Virus record (IMG/VR): IMGVR_UViG_3300049489_000389
Span: 1 to 45,499 of that record
Strand: one strand, 5' to 3'
Length of the DNA stretch: 45,499 nt
From: a virus
The position numbers were made by a program, and so were the translations under genes. The notes under the pieces are model-generated. The model was not told the origin of the DNA and did not search any database. It was given only the letters and a program-made list of their open reading frames with translations. Shown piece by piece: positions 31,456 through 39,937 of the stretch (position 1 is the first letter of the stretch; every line of letters starts with the position of its first letter).

Positions 31456-32211
31456 ATGGGGACCGACAGCAACCGCGTCCTGATCGAAATGCAGCGCAAC
31501 GAGGCGCTGAAGGCCGAACTGAAGGAAAAGCAGCGACAGGAGCGGCTGAAGTATGGCCGCGCCATGATCGAGGCGACCTTCGGGGGCGGGACCGTCGCGG
31601 GTCTCCCCGAGAAAGGAGTGCGTCAGGTCGATGTCCCCCGGCAGCGCGGGCAGGACCGAGGGTCCTCCTACGTCGAGGAATACACCATCAAGCCCGGGGG
31701 ACCGGCCAAGACCTTCACCGGCATCGGACAGGATTTCTATGACAACTATCAGAAATCGTTGAGTGATTTCTACAAGCCGAACGTCGAAGAGCAGTTTCAG
31801 GAAGCCAAGTCCCAGAACCTCTTCGATCTGGCCCGCAAGGGTCTCCTGCGGTCTTCGGTCTCCACCGACCGCGCCGGGGACCTCGTGCGGGACAAGTCTG
31901 AGGCCGACGCCAAGGTGAACTCGGAAATCGAAGGTCAGGTGACGGCGCTTCAGGGCGATGTCCGAAACGCCAAGCAGAAAGCCTACGGGCTTCTGACCAG
32001 CACCGAGGACCCGACCACGGCGGCGAACACCGCCCTGACCGAGGTGAACGCGATCCAGACCCGCAAGCCCAACTTCGACGCGCTGGGCGAACTGTTCGCC
32101 AGCGCACTGAACTCCTACTCGACCTTCCGCAACGCGCAGACCGCGCGCAGCGCACTCGCGTCGATCCCGGGCAACAACCCAAGCGCCAGTTCCGGGAGGA
32201 CCTACCAGTGA
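31456..32211 (+). CDS. Internal virion protein, coiled-coil rich
   Basis: The 251-residue protein starts at ATG 31456 after CAAGGAGACC. The N-terminal charged helix (IEMQRNEALKAELKEKQRQERLKYG) and the middle (FKPNVEEQFQEAKSQNLFDLARKGLLRSSVSTDRAGDLVRDKSEADAKV) look coiled-coil. Position after nozzle and GNAT genes and before a membrane-segment protein suggests an ejection protein of the T7 gp14-16 or P22 gp7/gp16/gp20 type, without clear sequence match. Confidence 0.68.
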   Translation: MGTDSNRVLIEMQRNEALKAELKEKQRQERLKYGRAMIEATFGGGTVAGLPEKGVRQVDVPRQRGQDRGSSYVEEYTIKPGGPAKTFTGIGQDFYDNYQKSLSDFYKPNVEEQFQEAKSQNLFDLARKGLLRSSVSTDRAGDLVRDKSEADAKVNSEIEGQVTALQGDVRNAKQKAYGLLTSTEDPTTAANTALTEVNAIQTRKPNFDALGELFASALNSYSTFRNAQTARSALASIPGNNPSASSGRTYQ

Positions 32212-33032
32212 GCAAGGTCGCCGCCCTCGGTCCCGCCTTCTGGGCCTCCCTCGCGCTGGGCGCGGGGGCCTCTCTCATTACGTCCCAAGGGATGCGCCAG
32301 ACCCAGAAGCGCAACGACGAAGCCGCCCGGCAATGGCTGGACTACCAGAACCGCCAGAAGGGGATTTTCGAAGGCAAGGAGACCGCCGCCCGGGACGCGG
32401 CCAAGGTGGCCTCGGACGAGAACCTGCGGATGCAGGGGCAGGAGAGCCGCGAAGCCGTGATCGACGCGGAAGCCGCCCGTCTCGAAGAGCAGTATGGGGC
32501 CGGGCTTCCCGCCGCAGCCCGGGACGCGGTGGCCTCTTCGCAAGAGGCCGGGCAGGATGAAGTCTTCGACAGCGAAATGGCCAAGAGCCTCGCCAAGGCG
32601 ACGGAAGACGCCCGCAGCCGCATCAAGGCCCTTGCCAAGTCCAGCGCCTATGGCGGCGGGACGCAGTTCGGCATGGGCCAGACCCTCGACCAGACCTACG
32701 GGGACGCAGCGACCGACATCGGCTTCCTCAACGACCGGCGGCGCGGGGACCAGAACACCCTTCTGCGCCACCAGCAGGTCCAGCCGGAGGTCTTCACCTA
32801 CGAAAAACCCGGGTATGTCTCGGCCATGGAAGCCGCGTCCGCGATCATCGGCGGCATGGACCCGGCGTCCCTGAGTTCCCTCTTCGGAAGCGGGAAAATG
32901 GCATCCAGCCTGATCCCGAAGGCCAACCCGCGCCTGATGGGGACCGTGGCCACCCGTGCCGCCCAGCCCACCTTCTCGTTCATCCCCTCCTACGCCATGA
33001 GCGCGGGCGGCGGGCTTCCGGGACCGCGATAG
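32208..33032 (+). CDS. Internal ejection protein with N-terminal membrane segment (gp14-like)
   Basis: The 274-residue protein starts at GTG 32208 (4-nt overlap). An N-terminal hydrophobic stretch (ALGPAFWASLALGAGASLI) is followed by a long Ala/Glu/Gln-rich helix (RNDEAARQWLDYQNRQKGIFEGKETAARDAAKVASDENLRMQGQESREAV...) and a Gly-rich end. This is the layout of T7 gp14-type pore proteins ejected from the capsid into the host outer membrane. Confidence 0.75.
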   Translation: MSKVAALGPAFWASLALGAGASLITSQGMRQTQKRNDEAARQWLDYQNRQKGIFEGKETAARDAAKVASDENLRMQGQESREAVIDAEAARLEEQYGAGLPAAARDAVASSQEAGQDEVFDSEMAKSLAKATEDARSRIKALAKSSAYGGGTQFGMGQTLDQTYGDAATDIGFLNDRRRGDQNTLLRHQQVQPEVFTYEKPGYVSAMEAASAIIGGMDPASLSSLFGSGKMASSLIPKANPRLMGTVATRAAQPTFSFIPSYAMSAGGGLPGPR

Positions 33033-33041
33033 GAGACCGCC

Positions 33042-34838
33042 ATGCCCACCTACACCATCGACATGAGCGGCCAGAACGATAGCTGGGCGAACGCGGCTTC
33101 CGCGCTGGCCAAGGCCCTCACGCCCAACTACGAGGCGCAGATGCAGGCGAAGATCGCCGCGTCCCAAGTCGCCCAGAACTATGCCGGGGCCGACGCGAAC
33201 TATGCCCTCGCCCGGGAGCGGAACGCGGGCGCGGCCCTGTCCGAGCGCGAACTGGCCACTTGGGGCCAACTGGACACCATGTTCGCCAACGAGGGCATGT
33301 CCCCCGAAGAGCGGCAGGACATCTTCGTAACCGAGTTCCTGCCCCGGCTGGGGAAGGTGGACGGCGGAAACGTCGGGGATTGGGCGCTGGCCGTCGGCGG
33401 GATGCAGGGCCTCGACGACGACCGGATGTCGGACCTTCAGACCGGCGCGGGACTGGCCTACGGGTCCACCATCGCGGGGACCCGCGAAGCCGAGCGCGGG
33501 GTCAACTCGCGGTTCCTCATGGAGCAGGCGGGCATCGGGTCCCGGGAGGAAGCCGCGCGGAACGCGGAACTCTTCCCGATCTACGATCCGGTCAAGAAAG
33601 CGCCGGCTTACGCCCCCCGGCTGGATGCCATCGGCGCGCAGCCCGTGCTTTCGGAGACCGACGCCAAGGGCCTCGCCCTGCAAGGCGGGACCATGCCCGG
33701 CCTGCCCGCAGCGGGGACCGGGGGCTTTGCCTTCGAAGGCACGTCCATGGACGCCCAAGCCGGGAACTTCGTCATCCAAGCCAACGAGAAGGTGCGCCGG
33801 GGCGAGCAACTGACCTCGCAAGAGCAGATGACCTATGACTATGCCTACACGACGCTTTTCGGCCCGAAGACCGAACTGCGGCAGGGTGTGGACGGCCAGC
33901 TTTACCCGGTGCAGGTCCAGCCCCCGGTCCCCCCGGGCTTCATGCCGCCCAGCGGTGGAGCCATTCCTGTCCGCAATCCGGTCCCGCAGGTCGGAGCGGC
34001 CCCCGCAGCGCCCGCAGGAGCGCCCACGGGAGCCTTCCCGCCCCCGCCGGGGTTTCCGCGCCCGGGACTGTCCTTCGGCCTTCCTGCGGCCTCTCTGGGG
34101 CAGTTTTCGTCCGCCCCGCGCGCTCCGGCCCCCGTAGGCCCGGGGCCTGCGCCCATGCCCGGCCCCGGTGGTGTCACCGTGGGAGCGCCCGTCAACACGG
34201 GGATCGCGCCCCGGAAAGACCCGACGGAAGCCGCCGTGCGCCAGATCACGCTGGGCGGGGCTTTCGGCGCGGGTGTGCGGGACCTTGCGCTTCTGTCGGG
34301 CTACGACCCCGCCACCGACACTTTCTTGGGGGGCGGCGAGTTCCCCAGCTACGGGACCGACGCCGCGCGCTGGATCGAAGACAACTTCGCTGGGGGCCTC
34401 GGTCGCCGCGTGGCCGGGGACTGGAACAACCGCTACCGCGCGGTGGCCTTCAACACCGTCGAACCGATCCTGCGTCTCAGGACCGGCGCTGCGGCCCCGA
34501 TCACCGAGCAAATGGCCTATGAGTATGGCCTCCTGCCGCAGTCGGGCATTTCGGACGCGGAAAACCAGTGGCGCATCCGCAAGCTGTTCGAGCATGTCCG
34601 CATCTACGAGCAGGTCGCCATTGAACTCGGCATGTCGCCCGAAGACCTCTTCGCGGCCAGTGACGAAATGATTAAGAACGACCCGCTTCTCCAAGAGGTT
34701 CGCAAACGGGCTGACGCCAAGATCGCGGCGCTGGAAGCCCAAGGTCCCGCAACCGGGACCGCCGCAGACCCGCAAGGCCGGGTCCCCATGGTAATCGAAC
34801 TGCCCGGTGGCGTCACCGCAACGGAGGTCTTTGACTGA
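33042..34838 (+). CDS. Internal virion protein with Pro-rich linker (gp15-like)
   Basis: The 598-residue protein has an N-terminal helical domain (YEAQMQAKIAASQVAQNYAGADANYALARERNAG), a central Pro/Gly/Ala-rich linker (about 295-385, many PP and PG runs) and a C-terminal helical domain (WIEDNFAGGLGRRVAGDWNNRYRAVAFNTVEPILRLRTGA; LFEHVRIYEQVAIELGMSPEDLF). It lies in the ejection-protein block and overlaps the next ATG. The role, part of the DNA-ejection conduit, is inferred from position. Confidence 0.72.
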   Translation: MPTYTIDMSGQNDSWANAASALAKALTPNYEAQMQAKIAASQVAQNYAGADANYALARERNAGAALSERELATWGQLDTMFANEGMSPEERQDIFVTEFLPRLGKVDGGNVGDWALAVGGMQGLDDDRMSDLQTGAGLAYGSTIAGTREAERGVNSRFLMEQAGIGSREEAARNAELFPIYDPVKKAPAYAPRLDAIGAQPVLSETDAKGLALQGGTMPGLPAAGTGGFAFEGTSMDAQAGNFVIQANEKVRRGEQLTSQEQMTYDYAYTTLFGPKTELRQGVDGQLYPVQVQPPVPPGFMPPSGGAIPVRNPVPQVGAAPAAPAGAPTGAFPPPPGFPRPGLSFGLPAASLGQFSSAPRAPAPVGPGPAPMPGPGGVTVGAPVNTGIAPRKDPTEAAVRQITLGGAFGAGVRDLALLSGYDPATDTFLGGGEFPSYGTDAARWIEDNFAGGLGRRVAGDWNNRYRAVAFNTVEPILRLRTGAAAPITEQMAYEYGLLPQSGISDAENQWRIRKLFEHVRIYEQVAIELGMSPEDLFAASDEMIKNDPLLQEVRKRADAKIAALEAQGPATGTAADPQGRVPMVIELPGGVTATEVFD

Positions 34839-37012
34839 TGGACCCGGACATCATCCAGCTTTCTGACGGTCGCAAGTTCAAGGTCCCGGGCTACGGGGCC
34901 TTGACCCCTGACCAGCAGGCCCAGCGGGTCGCGCAATTGGAGCGCGAAGCCCGAGTGGCCGGAGCCGCGAAACGCCTGAACGATCAGGAAGCCCAGACCG
35001 GCGTGTCCAGCATGTTGTCGGACACCGGCCTTGGCGGGACCGTGAAAAGCGCACTCCGGGGCATCGACGAAGCAGGGGACGAGTTCGCCCGCAACTTCAC
35101 CGGGGGCCTGACCGAACTGGCCGGGGCCGGGGCGTCTTACCTCAACTTCACCGACGAAGACCCGTTCGAGGGCATGGACTTTTGGGAGCGCCGGGACGCC
35201 ATCGAACTCGCGCAGGACAACGAGGCCGAAGCTTATCTTCCGGGCTGGGTGGATGACACCGCCAGCGTGGTCGGGGCGCTGGGCATGGGCGGCGGTCCCG
35301 CACTGGTCAAAAGGGTCATCCAAGGCCCCAAGGCTGCGGCCACGGTTGGCGCAACCGTAGGGGCGCTCGAAGGAGCGGGAAACTCCAACGCCCAGAACCT
35401 CTCCGACCTCTTTCAGGACGCCCTGATCGGGGGCGGCGTGGGCGGGGCCGTCGGAGCCGGGTCCGACCTTCTCCTTGACAAGGTGGTAGGCGGGACTGCG
35501 CGCAAGGTCTTTGCCGACGAAAACTCCGCGTCCCGGTTCGACGAACTTGAAGCCCTTGGCATCCCGCCTTCGGTCGGGGCCATCGGGAACCGGAACGCGG
35601 CGACGCTTGAGAACGCCTTTGCGGAAAGCCCGGTCACCGCCACGTTGGGCCGAACGATGGACGCAATCCCTCTGGTCCCCGGGCGCAGCGCCTCGGGCAA
35701 GCAGCAATTGCAGGTCGAAGCCCTTGAGCGCGCCCTTGGGGACAAGGTGACGAGCAACATGGTGGCCCCCGGGGACGCCATCGCGCAGACCGACAGCGCA
35801 CTGGCCCCTTATCTGCGGGACGTGGCGCAACAGAACGTGGATCGCGGCATCAAGGAGCGCGGCGATCTTGAGGCCGCTTTCTCCACGATGGTCCCGCCGT
35901 CCACGCCGGTCAACATCAGCAACACCCGCCGCGCCCCCGGAGAGTTCGTTCGGGGCGGGGAAAGCGCACGACTGTCCGAAGCCGCCCAAGGGGAAGTGGA
36001 CACGATCCTTCGGAACCCCCGCAAGCCCGTGGACACGGCCAAGGACGCGAAGCTGAATACCGACCTTCGGAAGATCGAAGCCGACATCGCCCGGGCAGAA
36101 GGGCAAATGTCGGCGCTGCCCCCGGGGGACCCGCAAGCCCTGCGCCTGCGGGCCACGGTGGACCGCCTGAACAAGACCCGGGAGAAAACCTTGGGCCTGA
36201 TCGACGAGAACAAGGGGCCGACGTGGCGGGCGCTGCGGCAGGAGCGGTCCTTCATCGGCAGCAACCTGACCGACGGGAGTTTTGCCCGCCTGTCCTCGCG
36301 CGACGACAACGCCCTCTATTCGGCCATCACGCGGGACCTTGAGCGCGCAGCCGCCAAAGTGGGCGGTCCCAAGGCGCGCACCAACTTCCGCAACATGACC
36401 CGCCGGGAGCGGGAAATCTATGCGTCCGAAGCCCTTATCAAGCCGCTGACCACCCAGAAGGGGGCCGCAGGCAACGTGCCCTTCCTGAAGGCGGCGATCA
36501 TCAAGGGCAACGACGCGGAATATGACGCCTTGGTCTCCCGGCTGACGCCTGAAGAAATGGGGACCTTCCGGGCCAACGCTCTGCACATGCTGGGCCGCAA
36601 CACGAAAGACGACCCCTTCGTCCCGAGCCAGTTCTCGGGCAACTGGCAGCGCATGTCCCCCGAAGCAAAGAACAAGCTGGTCCCCGACCCCCAGCAGCGG
36701 GCGCTGATCGAAGCCATTTCCGGGGTCTCCGACAGCTTCACCGCGCGGGGCATGGCGTCCAACCGCTCGAACTCGGCAAACGCCGCCGGGGTCATGGCCT
36801 TTCTTGGGGCGGCGGTGGCGAACCCTGCGAAAATCATCCCGTTCCTCGCCACGGCGGGCGGGATCGACAGGGTTGTGGTCAGCCGCGCCATGGCCGAAGC
36901 TGTTGCAGGCCGTCCGACCCAACTCGGGCAACTCGTGCGCCGGGCGACGATGAACGCAGTCGCCAGCGGAGACGCCATGGAAATCCTGTTCGGTGAAGGA
37001 GGTCAACCGTAA
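34838..37012 (+). CDS. Large internal virion protein
   Basis: The 724-residue protein begins with DIIQLSDGRKFKVPGYGALTPDQQAQRVAQLE, an N-terminal pattern seen in ejected inner-core proteins. Several hydrophobic Gly/Ala segments (DDTASVVGALGMGGGPALVKRVI; QDALIGGGVGGAVGAGSDLLLD) could insert in membranes, and a coiled coil lies at about 405-460. The C-terminus (AMAEAVAGRPTQLGQLVRRATMNAV) is helical. It overlaps the M15 peptidase start by 1 nt. No enzymatic motif is evident. Confidence 0.7.
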   Translation: MDPDIIQLSDGRKFKVPGYGALTPDQQAQRVAQLEREARVAGAAKRLNDQEAQTGVSSMLSDTGLGGTVKSALRGIDEAGDEFARNFTGGLTELAGAGASYLNFTDEDPFEGMDFWERRDAIELAQDNEAEAYLPGWVDDTASVVGALGMGGGPALVKRVIQGPKAAATVGATVGALEGAGNSNAQNLSDLFQDALIGGGVGGAVGAGSDLLLDKVVGGTARKVFADENSASRFDELEALGIPPSVGAIGNRNAATLENAFAESPVTATLGRTMDAIPLVPGRSASGKQQLQVEALERALGDKVTSNMVAPGDAIAQTDSALAPYLRDVAQQNVDRGIKERGDLEAAFSTMVPPSTPVNISNTRRAPGEFVRGGESARLSEAAQGEVDTILRNPRKPVDTAKDAKLNTDLRKIEADIARAEGQMSALPPGDPQALRLRATVDRLNKTREKTLGLIDENKGPTWRALRQERSFIGSNLTDGSFARLSSRDDNALYSAITRDLERAAAKVGGPKARTNFRNMTRREREIYASEALIKPLTTQKGAAGNVPFLKAAIIKGNDAEYDALVSRLTPEEMGTFRANALHMLGRNTKDDPFVPSQFSGNWQRMSPEAKNKLVPDPQQRALIEAISGVSDSFTARGMASNRSNSANAAGVMAFLGAAVANPAKIIPFLATAGGIDRVVVSRAMAEAVAGRPTQLGQLVRRATMNAVASGDAMEILFGEGGQP

Positions 37013-37554
37013 TGCCCGTCTACACGGTCCCCCCGATCCAGCTTGGCGAAGACCCGGTTCTCGAAGCGGCCAAGAACTTCATGAAGTCCCCGGCCTACGC
37101 CCGGCAGTTCATGGGCAACATCGACGAGGCAACGAACGCCCAGCAGCCGCCCCCGGGGATGGGCATGGCCGGTCCCGGCGGGCATCACCCCGGGGACGGC
37201 CACGACCACAGCGCGGGGATGTCGCCGGCGGCGCTGGCAGCGTTCGACAGGCTCTCGGGCTACTATCCCGACCTGAACGTGACCAGCGCCTATCGGGACC
37301 CGTCCCACAACGCCCGGGTGGGCGGGGCCAAGGGGTCCCAGCACATCCACGGCAACGCCTACGACATTTCCACGGCGGGACTGTCGCGCGAGCAGATCGG
37401 GGCGATGATCGACGCGGCGCAGATGTCGGGTTTCAACGGGATCGGGGTCTACGACAACTCCCTCCACTTCGATGTGGGTCCCGAGCGGGCTTGGGGGCCG
37501 TCCTACGGACGCGAGAGCCTTCCGGCTTGGGCGCTTCCCTACATTCCGAGGTGA
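37012..37554 (+). CDS. M15-type peptidoglycan peptidase
   Basis: The 180-residue protein has the M15A zinc-peptidase signature: VTSAYRDPSHNARVGGAKGSQHIHGNAYDIS (Zn ligands His in SQH and Asp in YDI) and a late SLHFDVG (third ligand His). It would cut peptide cross-links of peptidoglycan. The N-terminus carries a virion-type segment and a His/Gly-rich linker (GGHHPGDGHDHSAG). Its place inside the ejection block suggests a virion-associated lysin used at DNA entry; it could also be the endolysin, as no other candidate is seen in the window. Confidence 0.87.
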   Translation: MPVYTVPPIQLGEDPVLEAAKNFMKSPAYARQFMGNIDEATNAQQPPPGMGMAGPGGHHPGDGHDHSAGMSPAALAAFDRLSGYYPDLNVTSAYRDPSHNARVGGAKGSQHIHGNAYDISTAGLSREQIGAMIDAAQMSGFNGIGVYDNSLHFDVGPERAWGPSYGRESLPAWALPYIPR

Positions 37555-37558
37555 TCCG

Positions 37559-39934
37559 ATGGACCCTAAAGACAGCGAACTGGTAAGGGCGTTCCTGAAG
37601 ACCCCGCAGTCCCCGGGCAAGCCGCCCCCGGGGATGTATCCCTACGAGCCGACCACTCGGGACCGACTGCGCGCGGGCGCGCAGGGCTTGGCGTCCGTCC
37701 TGCCGTGGGTCTCGAAGTATGGCGCGCAGGACTTCGGCCAGATGATCGCGGGCAGCGAACTGGACCCCAATCAGGGGCTTTTTGGCATGGGCCTCGCGGA
37801 CTTCACGCCCGGGGTCGGGACCTACATGGGGGCCGAAGAGGGCGTGAACGCGGCCAACCGAGGTGACTGGATCGGGGCCACGGCAGGCGCTCTGGGGACC
37901 GCTGCCAGCGTGGTCCCCGTGGTGGGGCCGATGCTCTCCAAGGGGGGCCGCAAGGCCGTCTCCCGCTTCGCTGCGGACGAGTTCGGAGGCGTTCCCACGG
38001 GGAAACGCAAGCCGATGACCTCCCTTGACCTGCGGCCCGGCGGCGGGCTGTTCTACTCGCCGTCCCTTCTGGCCGCGAGCAACCTGCCGCAAGGCAAGGG
38101 GACCGCCGACCAGATGCGGGCCATGTTGATGAAAGGCGGAGCCAAAGAGGAAGAACTTCAGTGGTCGGGCTTCGACGACTGGCTGAAGGCGCAAGAGGGG
38201 ACCGTCGCTCAGGACGACATCCTTGCCTACCTCAAGGATAACACCGACAGCCCCTACAGCCGAGTGACGCAGGAAGCGACCGGGACCTCTGGCGCTGAGA
38301 CCATTTCCGATGAAGACCTCTTTGACCGCTACATTGAAGACAATCTCCCCGGGGAGATCGACTACTACCGGACGGACTATTACCCCCAGCGCCTTCGGGA
38401 CGAACACAGCCAAGTCAGCGATCTGGACGAAGACGACCTTTTGCAAGCTGCCGAGAGCATGGGCATGGAGGACGACATCCCCGGGTTTCTCCGGCGCTAC
38501 GGGGACTATTGGCTCGAAGACACGGGTGACCCGACGGCCTTCTACCGCGAAGACGAAGCCGTCGAACGGTTCTTTGGGGACCCGGAATACGAGGCCCGGG
38601 AGAGCCTGCGGGAAAACGCTCGGTATGACCTCGATCTGGACGAGTTGCGGCGGGACTATGGCGGCGGAGACGACGGCTTCGACCCCGGGGACACCGAGTT
38701 TGGAGAGTATTTTCCCACTGGCGGGACCAACTACCGGGAAAACATCGCGGTCCTTGACGAAGACCGGATCAGGGATGTCTCCCGGCTTCCCAAAGACCGG
38801 CCTTTCAACACCCCGACCCATTTCTCCGGGGCGGGCGAACTCACGCCGTTCTGGACCCGCAGCGCGGACTTCCCGAGCGACGGCGGCACGACCCGCTACG
38901 TCGGAGAGGTCCAGTCTGATTGGGGCCAGCGCGGGCAGGGTGCCAGCAACCCCAACCGGACCAAAACCTTGAACGAAGAGCGCGCTTTTGCGGGCCTGAT
39001 CGAAGATGTCGCTGCGAAGAAAGTCCGGGAGGAAGCGGCCTACGACGCGATGCCGTCGCCCTACTCGGAGACGACTAACTATCTGATTTCCAAAGCAGAA
39101 ACCCCGGACAGCAAAGTGGCCCGGGTGAAGATGGGCGCGGTTATCCCGGAAGACGAGGCTTTCGCCGCTTCCACGCTGGACCCCGGGCGCTTTGCCAACC
39201 GCTTCCTGCAAGAACGCCTTGCCATGGTCCCCGAGGGGTTCCTTGAGGATCAGGGCTTGGATTATGCGCTGGCCGGGCCGCTGCGGCCCACTTGGCGGCA
39301 CGAGAGCCAGTCTTGGTCCCCGCGCCGGGTCGAAGGCGTCCGCGAGCGGAACCTGTCTACGCTGCCGACGCTCTCTGAAACTTGGCTGCGCCAGAACCAG
39401 CCGCTCCCTGAAGGGTCCCTGCCGGGGTTTGTGCAGGACCCGCGCTATGAGGAAGCCGGGCGCTGGGTGGACGAAATGGGGACCGCCCGGGAAGAATGGC
39501 AGGACGCCTACGACAAGCTGGACACCGAGAGCCAACGCTACTCGGCAGGTCCTTATGTTCGGAAAACCGAAAATTGGGCCACGCAGGCACTCAGGAACGA
39601 ACTGGCCGACGCGATCCTTGAGGGCAAGTCCAGCCTGACCATCAACCCCGGGGACGATGATCTGGTCCGCGCGGTCTCCGGGGGCAACACCAACCCGAAG
39701 CCTTTCTACGAGGGGACCATGCCCAGCATCTTCGAGAAGATGGTCAAGGGCTACGGCGGGCAGGTCGAGAAAATTCCGGCGCGGATCAACGACACACAGC
39801 GGTTCGTCCCGGGGGTGAGGCTCACCCCGGAGTTCATCGCGGAAGTAAAGCGCAAGGGCATCCCGTTCTTCGTGGTGCCCGGGGGTGCCATGATCGGCGC
39901 TGCGGCAGGAACGGGTCAGGAAGAGGGGTTCTAG
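37559..39934 (+). CDS. Large polyvalent-type protein ejected with the DNA
   Basis: The 791-residue protein (ATG 37559) is acidic and modular. An N-terminal Gly/Ala hydrophobic hairpin (GDWIGATAGALGTAASVVPVVGPML) precedes FYSPSLLAASNLPQGKGTADQMRAML and LQWSGFDDWLKAQEGTVAQDDILAYL. Further on are YFPTGGTNYREN, YVGEVQSDWGQRGQG (about 450) and KPFYEGTMPSIFEKMVKGYG. These blocks are hallmarks of phage and plasmid polyvalent proteins that enter the cell with the DNA. The C-terminus is VPGGAMIGAAAGTGQEEGF. It is the second-last gene of the virion operon. Confidence 0.75.
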   Translation: MDPKDSELVRAFLKTPQSPGKPPPGMYPYEPTTRDRLRAGAQGLASVLPWVSKYGAQDFGQMIAGSELDPNQGLFGMGLADFTPGVGTYMGAEEGVNAANRGDWIGATAGALGTAASVVPVVGPMLSKGGRKAVSRFAADEFGGVPTGKRKPMTSLDLRPGGGLFYSPSLLAASNLPQGKGTADQMRAMLMKGGAKEEELQWSGFDDWLKAQEGTVAQDDILAYLKDNTDSPYSRVTQEATGTSGAETISDEDLFDRYIEDNLPGEIDYYRTDYYPQRLRDEHSQVSDLDEDDLLQAAESMGMEDDIPGFLRRYGDYWLEDTGDPTAFYREDEAVERFFGDPEYEARESLRENARYDLDLDELRRDYGGGDDGFDPGDTEFGEYFPTGGTNYRENIAVLDEDRIRDVSRLPKDRPFNTPTHFSGAGELTPFWTRSADFPSDGGTTRYVGEVQSDWGQRGQGASNPNRTKTLNEERAFAGLIEDVAAKKVREEAAYDAMPSPYSETTNYLISKAETPDSKVARVKMGAVIPEDEAFAASTLDPGRFANRFLQERLAMVPEGFLEDQGLDYALAGPLRPTWRHESQSWSPRRVEGVRERNLSTLPTLSETWLRQNQPLPEGSLPGFVQDPRYEEAGRWVDEMGTAREEWQDAYDKLDTESQRYSAGPYVRKTENWATQALRNELADAILEGKSSLTINPGDDDLVRAVSGGNTNPKPFYEGTMPSIFEKMVKGYGGQVEKIPARINDTQRFVPGVRLTPEFIAEVKRKGIPFFVVPGGAMIGAAAGTGQEEGF

Positions 39935-39937
39935 ACC

